Part shown: in pieces, positions 6,499 to 11,119 of the stretch
Layout: the number at the start of each line of letters is the position of its first letter
Numbering within the stretch: the first letter of the stretch is position 1
Origin: JBFFXF01 sp041569895
Lineage (GTDB): Bacteria; Planctomycetota; UBA8108; JACQVS01
DNA length: 11,119 nucleotides
Reading direction: 5' to 3'
Assembly (NCBI GenBank): GCA_041569895.1
Contig: JBFFXF010000256.1
Span: forward strand, 1 to 11,119
The notes under the pieces: generated by a model
Seen by the model: the letters and a program-made list of their open reading frames with translations, nothing else
What the model was told of the DNA's origin: nothing
Databases searched by the model: none
Made by a program: the position numbers and the translations under genes

Positions 6499-7790
6499 CC
6501 TCCGAGACGATCTTCCTGGCGACCGGACCCCGACGACTCTCCACGTTCACCGCGTTTGCCCTCCTCGTCGCGACGCTTCTCTCCGGCGGCCTGGTCGCCC
6601 AGGAGGAGAAGAAGAACGACCCGGCGCGCCCGGCGCCCGGCGCGGATCACGATCACGAGAAGGATCACGAGCATGCCGAGGAGCCCGGCCGGCCGGCGGC
6701 CGCGTCGAGCGCGATCGAGTGGCACCGCTCGCTTGCGGACGGCGTGGCGGCGGCGCGCAAGGCGTCGCGTCCGCTGCTCGTCGACTTCGAGGCGGAGTGG
6801 TGCGGCTGGTGCAAGAAGCTCGACCGCGAGACCTACGGCAACGACGAGGTCATTCGCTTCGTGACCAACACCTTCGTCGCCGTCAAGATCGACGTCGATG
6901 CCGATCCGGACACCATGAAGAAGTTCGGCATATCGGGCCTGCCGACCATCGTGTTCCTCGAGGTCGGCGACGGCAAGAAGCGGTCGGACCCGGTGGCGGC
7001 GGACGGTACCGAGGGCGGCGCCGAGGACGACACGAAGGACGGGGCCAGGGAGGCGAAGGACGAAGCCAGCAAGACGCCGGACGCGCTCCCGACGTTCCAG
7101 GAGCTCATGCGCATCGAGGGGTACCGGCCACCGGACGTCTTCCTCGCCGAGGCGAGACGGGCGGCGGCGGCGGGACTGTCGCTGGCCGAGCTGCGCTCCG
7201 CGGCGCTCGCCGACCCGACGGACGCGGACGCCCAGCGCGCCTACGCGAGGGCGCTCCTCGCCGGGGGCAAGACGGCGGAGGCCGAGACGGTGCTGCGCGA
7301 GGCCCTGGCTCGAATCCCGGGGAGCCCGGTGCTCGTCCTCGAGATCGCCGAGATCGACCGCGTGGCGGGCCGCTACGAGAAGGCGGTCGAGGGCTACCGC
7401 GGCGTGCTCGCGTCGCCGGCGGCGGACGCCGAGGTCCGCAGGGCGGCGGCGGTGCCGCTCGCGCGCAGCCTGTTGTCGCTCGAGCGACCGGAGGAGGCGG
7501 AAAAGTCCCTCGGCGAGCTGCTCGACGGGATTCCGAAGGAGCTCCTCGAGCCTCGCGACCCGGCGGCACGTCGCGAGGGCGACGAGGGCGCGCCCGATGA
7601 GGAGTCCGGCGCGGCCAGGCCGAAGCTCGACGCCTCAGTCCTCGAGGCCCTCTTCCTGCGGGGCTACATCCGCGCCGTTCTCGAGCGTCCCGCCGAGGCG
7701 CTCGTCGACCTGCGCATCGCGCGCGACGCGGATCCGGAAGGGGCCTGGGGGTTCCGGGCGGCCTTCATCATCGCCCGGCTGCGCACCTGA
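6495..7790 (+). CDS. Exported thioredoxin-fold protein with TPR tail and acidic insertion
   Basis: The 431-aa product has a signal peptide (hydrophobic 20-31, probable cleavage after LVA at 35), then a short His/Asp/Glu-rich stretch (51-62). A thioredoxin domain follows (about 73-222): 'AEWCGWCKKLD' gives the CXXC pair Cys103/Cys106, and 'ISGLPTIVFL' supplies the cis-Pro (Pro150). Between 'TIVFL' and 'IEGYRPPDVFLAEA' lies about 50 acidic, low-complexity residues (157-205) where most relatives have a short turn. Residues about 240-431 contain TPR-like helical pairs ('AQRAYARALLAGGKTAEAET', 'AGRYEKAVEGYRGVLA'). It probably reduces or isomerises disulfides, or transfers thiols, in the periplasm; the TPR part would bind a partner. 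A purine-rich GAAGGGA at 6481-6487 precedes the ATG, which overlaps the previous stop. The Arg-Arg in the signal does not match the full Tat motif. Confidence 0.88.
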   Translation: MTSETIFLATGPRRLSTFTAFALLVATLLSGGLVAQEEKKNDPARPAPGADHDHEKDHEHAEEPGRPAAASSAIEWHRSLADGVAAARKASRPLLVDFEAEWCGWCKKLDRETYGNDEVIRFVTNTFVAVKIDVDADPDTMKKFGISGLPTIVFLEVGDGKKRSDPVAADGTEGGAEDDTKDGAREAKDEASKTPDALPTFQELMRIEGYRPPDVFLAEARRAAAAGLSLAELRSAALADPTDADAQRAYARALLAGGKTAEAETVLREALARIPGSPVLVLEIAEIDRVAGRYEKAVEGYRGVLASPAADAEVRRAAAVPLARSLLSLERPEEAEKSLGELLDGIPKELLEPRDPAARREGDEGAPDEESGAARPKLDASVLEALFLRGYIRAVLERPAEALVDLRIARDADPEGAWGFRAAFIIARLRT

Positions 7791-7793
7791 GCG

Positions 7794-7821
7794 GAGCGCG
7801 ACTCGCCAGCCGGCGTCGCTC
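7794..7821. terminator. Hairpin between convergent genes
   Basis: The 31-bp gap between the convergent thioredoxin-TPR and response-regulator genes is nearly filled by an imperfect hairpin: GAGCG (7794-7798) pairs with CGCTC (7817-7821), the stem continues as AC/GT after a small bulge, and an inner GCC/GGC pair closes a 4-base loop. There is no T-run on either strand, so it may be a structured 3' end or barrier rather than a classic intrinsic terminator. Confidence 0.35.
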
Positions 7822-8808
7822 TCATGCCCGTTTCGGACGTCCGCCGACGATGCGCTTCTCGAGGAAGACCTCGTTCCCCTTCTCGTTGTAGACGACGCGG
7901 TCGAAGATGTACCTCGAGATGATGATCCCGCGCCCGTTCGACGCCAGCAGGTCCTCCGGCTCGTCGCGATCGACGAACCGCGACCAGTCGAAGCCGTCAC
8001 CCTCGTCGGCGATCCGGTACGAGACCTTTTGCCCGTCGAAATTGTACTCGATCCGCACCATGCGATCGGCGAGCTGCGGCTCGGCGAGGCGTTCCTCGAT
8101 GAGCTTCTGGAAGGTGCGACTCTCGAGCGCCTCGCTCTTCGCCTCGGAGGTGATGCCGAGGTTGCCGTGCTCGAGAGCGTTCAGCACCATCTCGTGGATT
8201 CCGAGAGCCAGGTCGTTGCGCAGCTTCTCCGAGATGCGGCCCGAGATGCCGACGAGGAGCTGGTTGACGATTCCCTGTACGCGGCCGACGTCGGTCTTGA
8301 AGGAGACCGTCTTCGATTCCCGGTCGACGGACGATCCGTCGATCGGTCCCCGTCCCGAGCCCCTGGTCTCCTTCTCGAGCTGCTTCTGGAGCTCCAGGAA
8401 CTGCGCCCGCAGGGCATCGAGACGCTCCTTCAGCCGCAGGTGCGCCTGGACACGCGCCCGCAGCTCGGACGGCTCGAACGGCTTCTGAATATAGTCGACG
8501 GCGCCGAGCTCGAGGCCCCGCGCCTTGGTCTCGGCGTCTGCGATGGCGCTGAGGAAGACCACGGCGATGTCCTCGGTCCCCGCGTCCGACTTCAGCGACC
8601 GGCAGAGCTCGAGCCCGTCGGTGTCCGGCATCGTCATGTCGAGGATGATCAGATCCGGTTGCCGCTCGCTGGCGAGCTTGATCGCCTGCTCGCCGGAGGT
8701 CGCCGTGAGGAGCTCGTATTCGTCCCTCCTCAGGGTGGACTCGAGGAGGCCCACCTCGACTTGATCGTCGACGATGAGGATGCCGGGCTTCTGGCGCGTG
8801 TCCGACAT
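7822..8808 (-). CDS. Response regulator with HATPase (RsbW/anti-sigma-like) output domain
   Basis: The 328-aa cytoplasmic protein starts with a REC domain (about 8-125): acidic pair Asp14/Asp15, phospho-acceptor Asp57 in 'DLIILDMTMPDTDG', Ser87 and Lys109 ('QKPF'). A coiled-coil linker (about 125-150) joins it to a GHKL-type ATPase domain (about 160-320) with the N-box 'IHEMVLNALEHGN' (Glu206, Asn210), G1 box 'DEGDGFD' (268-274) and G2 box 'NGRGIIISRY' (291-300). No His-phosphorylation domain or PP2C phosphatase is attached, so it is not a classic sensor kinase; it resembles REC-controlled RsbW-like serine kinases or anti-sigma factors. The partner (anti-anti-sigma factor, sigma factor or kinase) is not in the window. 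AGAAGG lies just upstream of the ATG on the minus strand. Signal and target are unknown. Confidence 0.88.
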   Translation of the reverse strand: MSDTRQKPGILIVDDQVEVGLLESTLRRDEYELLTATSGEQAIKLASERQPDLIILDMTMPDTDGLELCRSLKSDAGTEDIAVVFLSAIADAETKARGLELGAVDYIQKPFEPSELRARVQAHLRLKERLDALRAQFLELQKQLEKETRGSGRGPIDGSSVDRESKTVSFKTDVGRVQGIVNQLLVGISGRISEKLRNDLALGIHEMVLNALEHGNLGITSEAKSEALESRTFQKLIEERLAEPQLADRMVRIEYNFDGQKVSYRIADEGDGFDWSRFVDRDEPEDLLASNGRGIIISRYIFDRVVYNEKGNEVFLEKRIVGGRPKRA

Positions 8809-8921
8809 GGGCCCTTCTGGCGAACAGATCGGTCTGGAGACAGAATAAAAGGCGCGATAGAGTACGCTTGCTCTGAGCTTTTCGGTTCCGGAGCGTCGCT
8901 TTCTTCAATCGGGCTCGATCC

Positions 8922-8927
8922 GATAAT
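8922..8927 (+). promoter_or_regulatory. Possible -10 element (GATAAT) for the LOG-MgtC pair
   Basis: GATAAT matches five of six bases of the -10 consensus in the 229-bp divergent gap between the response-regulator start and the chosen LOG start. The T-rich TTTCTT near 8900-8905 is at about the right distance but is a poor -35. The rest of the gap shows no other clear element. Confidence 0.25.
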
Positions 8928-9023
8928 CCGCCCGCAACGCACTCCGCGCTGAACAGAACTCCGGCCCGAGCCGAACTGAGATGAGTGTCGCCGTCCGACC
9001 ACGCCTCGGCGGCGATCTTTGTG

Positions 9024-9030
9024 AAAGGAG
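9024..9030 (+). promoter_or_regulatory. Strong ribosome binding site that decides a TTG start
   Basis: AAAGGAG at 9024-9030 is a near-complete Shine-Dalgarno sequence with a 7-base spacer to TTG at 9038. The in-frame ATG at 8981 has no comparable site, so the TTG is the better start for the LOG-family gene. Confidence 0.65.
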
Positions 9031-9037
9031 CCTCACC

Positions 9038-9901
9038 TTGAGCGCCAAGCTGACACGGGACGACCGGTTGGAGATTCTCAAGAACTCCTCGTCCTTCATC
9101 CGTGCCTACGAGGACCTCGAATTCATCCACCGGGAGGACGTCAGGCCCGTCCGGCTCCAGCTCGAGCTTCTCAAGCCCGAGCTGCTCCAGAACGAGTTCA
9201 AGATTACATCGACGATCGTCGTTTTCGGAAGCGCGCGGATTCCGTCCCCCGATAACGCCGGGAGGATTCTCGACGCGGCGCGGGAGGAGAAGGCGCGTTC
9301 CCCGGACGACCCCGCGGTGGCGAAGCGCGTGGCCACGGCCGAGCGGCTGGTGGCCAACTCGAAGTACTACGAGGAGGCGAGGCGCTTCGGACGTCTGGTC
9401 TCCACCGAGTGCCAGAAAAACGGACGGCGCGACCTCGTCGTGGTCACCGGCGGCGGCCCCGGGATCATGGAGGCGGCGAACCGCGGCGCGCACGACGTCA
9501 ACGCCAAGAGCATCGGCCTCAACATCACGCTGCCGCACGAGCAGGAGCCCAACTCCTTCATCTCGCCGGAGCTCTGCTTCCTGTTCCACTACTTCGCGAT
9601 CAGGAAGATGCACTTCCTGATGCGCGCCAGGGCCCTCGTCGTCTTCCCCGGCGGGTTCGGAACGCTCGACGAGCTCTTCGAGACGTTGACGCTGGTCCAG
9701 AACCAGAAGATGGAGATCGTGCCGATCATCCTCTTCGGGCGCGAGTTCTGGGACCGCGCCGTCGATTTCGACTTCCTCGTCGCCGAGGGCGTCATCTCGC
9801 CGGAGGACCTCGATCTGATCCAGTACGTCGAGCGGGCCGAGGACGCGTGGAAGATCATCGTCGAGCACTACGGCGGCATCGAGAAGCTGAAGGAAGCGTG
9901 A
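9038..9901 (+). CDS. LOG-family protein (TIGR00730-like, lysine-decarboxylase-like Rossmann fold)
   Basis: The 287-aa cytoplasmic protein belongs to the LOG family, whose members hydrolyse nucleoside 5'-monophosphates at the N-glycosidic bond (cytokinin activation in plants, nucleotide salvage or stress control in bacteria). It shows 'VVFGSARIP' (61-69), the phosphate-binding loop 'GGGPGIMEAANRGA' (138-151) and the family hallmark 'PGGFGTLDE' (204-212). It is longer than small LOG proteins: an N-terminal helical extension of about 55 residues and a charged helical insertion (about 78-120) precede the hallmark motifs, as in the roughly 290-aa bacterial subgroup. The start is TTG at 9038 (strong site at 9024-9030); the ATG at 8981 would add 19 residues. 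It lies 4 bp before the MgtC-type gene, so the two are probably one transcript. Exact substrate not determinable. Confidence 0.88.
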   Translation: MSAKLTRDDRLEILKNSSSFIRAYEDLEFIHREDVRPVRLQLELLKPELLQNEFKITSTIVVFGSARIPSPDNAGRILDAAREEKARSPDDPAVAKRVATAERLVANSKYYEEARRFGRLVSTECQKNGRRDLVVVTGGGPGIMEAANRGAHDVNAKSIGLNITLPHEQEPNSFISPELCFLFHYFAIRKMHFLMRARALVVFPGGFGTLDELFETLTLVQNQKMEIVPIILFGREFWDRAVDFDFLVAEGVISPEDLDLIQYVERAEDAWKIIVEHYGGIEKLKEA

Positions 9902-9905
9902 GGCC

Positions 9906-10637
9906 ATGTTTCCCGACTGGATGGGCGATCTCTACAACGTCGAGGGGTTGACGGATCACACCGTCGGACTGATCTCCCTCGTCGTCAGCGGACTCTGTGG
10001 CGCGATCGTCGGCCTCGAGCGCGAGCGGCGCGACAAGCCGGCGGGCCTTCGAACGCTGATCCTGATCAGCGTCGGCGCGACACTCTTCACCATGGCGTCG
10101 CTGCTGATCGGCGGCGTCGGATGGGCGGATCGCAGCCGCATTGCCGCGCAGGTGGTCACCGGCATCGGGTTCCTCGGCGCCGGGGCGATCATCCACGAGC
10201 GACGCGCCGTCGTCGGCCTGACGACCGCGGCGACCATCTGGACGGTCGCCGCCATCGGCGTCATCGTCGGCAGTGGCTACGCGTTCGCCGGCATCGTGCT
10301 GGCGCTGCTCATCTACGTCGTTCTCACGGGAATCAAGCGCGCCGAGGTGTGGCTCGACGGCCCGTGCCGCCACGTCCGCATGCGCGTCGAGTATCGATCG
10401 CACCGGGGCAAGACGCGCGCGGTCATCCTCGGCCTCCTCGACGAGTCGCAGATCCCCTCGAGCGACTACCGCTTCCTCGGCGAGGCGGGCGAGGCGATCG
10501 ATGGCGAGACGACCGAGGCGCTCGAGATCGCCTACTGCACGCGCCATCGCGCGCACCGCACCATCGTGCCGAGACTCGCCGAGCGGCCGGAGGTGATCGC
10601 GGTGGAGGACGTCGAGCCGGTCGCGGTGACGAAATAG
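9906..10637 (+). CDS. MgtC/SapB family membrane protein
   Basis: The 243-aa inner-membrane protein has about five predicted transmembrane segments (about 20-37, 49-70, 80-97, 103-121, 124-142) followed by a cytoplasmic C-terminal domain (about 155-243) of the ACT-like type found in longer family members. The family signatures are clear: 'AIVGLERERRDKPAGLRT' (33-50), 'VTGIGFLGAGAI' (84-95) and 'VGLTTAATIWTVAAIG' (103-118). Characterised MgtC proteins help survival at low magnesium and in macrophages, partly by inhibiting F-type ATP synthase; plain bacterial homologues are mostly uncharacterised, so no virulence role is implied. GAGG lies directly before the ATG and the preceding gene ends 4 bp upstream. 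A CCCGTN array begins about 20 bases after the stop. Confidence 0.92.
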   Translation: MFPDWMGDLYNVEGLTDHTVGLISLVVSGLCGAIVGLERERRDKPAGLRTLILISVGATLFTMASLLIGGVGWADRSRIAAQVVTGIGFLGAGAIIHERRAVVGLTTAATIWTVAAIGVIVGSGYAFAGIVLALLIYVVLTGIKRAEVWLDGPCRHVRMRVEYRSHRGKTRAVILGLLDESQIPSSDYRFLGEAGEAIDGETTEALEIAYCTRHRAHRTIVPRLAERPEVIAVEDVEPVAVTK

Positions 10638-10657
10638 CTCGCGGCGTCGGCTCCGTT

Positions 10658-10707
10658 CCCGTTCCCGTCCCGGTCCCGTTCCCGTGCCCGTGCCCGTGCC
10701 CGTGCCC
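10658..10707 (-). repeat. CCCGTN hexamer array; nine GGG tracts on the minus strand
   Basis: CCC tracts begin at 10658, 10664, 10669, 10675, 10681, 10687, 10693, 10699 and 10705, separated by GTT, GT, GGT, GTT and then four GTG. On the minus strand these are nine GGG tracts with 2-3-base loops, enough for two intramolecular G-quadruplexes. The array starts about 20 bases after the stop of the MgtC-type gene, and the G-tracts are on that gene's template strand. Confidence 0.85.
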
Positions 10708-10732
10708 GAACTCGGCCTCGTTGAGACGGAGA

Positions 10733-10863
10733 CAGAGACCAGAGACCAGAGAACAGAGAACAGAGACCAGAGACCAGAGAACAGAGAACAGAGAACAGAG
10801 GGCAGAGAACAGAGGGCAGAGAACAGAGAACAGAGGGCAGAGGGCAGAGGGCAGAGGGCAGAG
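10733..10863 (+). repeat. CAGAGNN heptamer array, 18 units plus a partial
   Basis: Eighteen 7-base units run in perfect register from 10733 to 10858, followed by a final CAGAG (10859-10863). The first five bases are invariant; the last two are AC, AA or GG. In order these are AC, AC, AA, AA, AC, AC, AA, AA, AA, GG, AA, GG, AA, AA, GG, GG, GG, GG, so variants are clustered rather than random, which suggests local duplication. A related degenerate array on the minus strand is at 234-281. Confidence 0.92.
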
Positions 10864-10935
10864 TCGATGCAGAGGCGTTGAGATCGGCGGGGGGCGGCGG
10901 CGTCGACCGGTCGATTGTAACCGGTACTCGGTCGA

Positions 10936-10980
10936 GTCAAGGGTGCCCTCGCTTCGCTCGGCGACTACGTCGCCCTTGAC
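10936..10980. repeat. 45-bp imperfect inverted repeat with inner hairpin
   Basis: GTCAAGGG (10936-10943) and CCCTTGAC (10973-10980) are perfect inverted copies; the stem extends two more pairs (one G-T wobble). Inside it, GGCGAC (10960-10965) and GTCGCC (10969-10974) form a competing perfect 6-bp hairpin with a 3-base loop. There is no T-run. It could be a dispersed intergenic repeat, a protein-binding site, or a structured leader for the gene that starts at 11072. Confidence 0.6.
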
Positions 10981-11071
10981 ACGCCCTGCGTTCCGGTTGC
11001 GCCGAGAGAAAGCGCCGCCGCATCGGGCCGGCGGCCACGGATTCCTTTCTCTCACTCGATCGGAGGTTCTC

Positions 11072-11119
11072 ATGAAACCCTTCGAGGCTCTCGAGATCGC
11101 TCTGGCTGCTGTTCGTTCG
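11072..11119 (+). CDS. Start of a gene cut by the window edge; possibly a four-helix-bundle (23S rRNA IVS-type) protein
   Basis: Only 16 codons are present (MKPFEALEIALAAVRS). GGAGG at 11062-11066, five bases before the ATG, makes the start convincing. The opening resembles, from memory, short four-helix-bundle proteins related to 23S rRNA intervening-sequence proteins, which often begin 'M(N/K)P(Y/F)E.L..AL.LV..LR'. Sixteen residues cannot establish a family, so this identification is tentative. The gene lies downstream of the tandem arrays and the palindrome. Confidence 0.5.
   Translation, partial: MKPFEALEIALAAVRS

Larger units (their letters stand above)
10638..11071. other. Non-coding region with two tandem arrays and a palindrome
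   Basis: No gene is supported here. From left to right it holds a CCCGTN hexamer array (10658-10707), a short linker, a CAGAGNN heptamer array (10733-10863), a GC-rich piece with two ACCGGT palindromes (about 10908-10926), a 45-bp imperfect inverted repeat (10936-10980) and a leader with GGAGG before the next gene. Open frames across the arrays translate into repetitive peptides and were rejected. Confidence 0.7.

Noticed and set aside
6495..6600. Tat signal peptide on the thioredoxin-TPR protein
   Set aside because: It has Arg-Arg (residues 13-14), but the following residues (LSTF) do not match the SRRxFLK motif; an ordinary Sec signal explains it.
10733..10863. CRISPR array
   Set aside because: Units are 7 bases with no spacers, far from the 23-45-base repeats with unique spacers of CRISPR, and there are no cas genes.
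10684..10881. 65-residue open frame through the CCCGTG and CAGAGNN arrays
   Set aside because: The peptide is only the repeat translated (TETRDQRTENRDQ-type). It lacks a ribosome site and a non-repeat core.
9855..10940. 361-residue minus-strand open frame covering the heptamer array and the MgtC-type gene
   Set aside because: Its N-terminal part is translated repeat (SALCSLFSALCSL-type) and the rest is antisense to the clear MgtC-type gene.

Overview
The window is GC-rich, gene-dense bacterial chromosome. It most likely comes from the Planctomycetota. This rests on a run of exported proteins whose signal peptides end in Ala-Gln, an NPCBM-domain protein, and a secreted protein whose C-terminus has the 'WGxL...YRKLLEQYYRxLS' form I associate with planctomycete hypothetical proteins. 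The assignment is inference from protein style; there is no rRNA or other marker here.

Layout. Positions 1-406 are non-coding and hold a mosaic of short tandem arrays with 6-, 7- and 8-base units. A GNAT acetyltransferase (407-955, minus) and a Bpt/ATE-type aminoacyl-tRNA-protein transferase (1102-1815, plus) diverge from a 146-bp gap that carries another CCGTA/CCCGTA array. Then come four plus-strand genes for exported proteins (1950-7790): a 668-aa coiled-coil protein, a 371-aa protein with a four-cysteine cluster, a 451-aa beta-repeat protein with a C-terminal NPCBM domain, and a 431-aa thioredoxin-TPR protein. The last three are joined by ATGA stop/start overlaps. A 31-bp convergent gap holding a hairpin separates them from a minus-strand REC-HATPase response regulator (7822-8808). 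Facing away from that gene are a LOG-family protein (9038-9901, probable TTG start) and an MgtC/SapB-type membrane protein (9906-10637), 4 bp apart. Positions 10638-11071 are non-coding: a CCCGTN hexamer array, an 18-unit CAGAGNN heptamer array and a 45-bp imperfect palindrome. The first 16 codons of a further gene, possibly a four-helix-bundle (23S rRNA IVS-type) protein, run off the right edge.

How the parts may work together. The 1950-7790 block reads as one envelope unit: every product has a Sec-type signal peptide, and the mix of coiled coil, carbohydrate-binding-like domain, redox domain and TPR suggests a periplasmic or surface assembly of unknown function. The REC-HATPase protein would turn a phosphorylation signal into protein binding or serine phosphorylation, but no partner is encoded here.

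The most unusual feature is non-coding. Both the GNAT gene and the MgtC-type gene are followed, in the same order and orientation relative to transcription, by a CCCGNN hexamer array starting about 20-27 bp after the stop and then a CAGAGNN heptamer array. The C-tracts put regularly spaced GGG tracts on the template strand, a G-quadruplex pattern.
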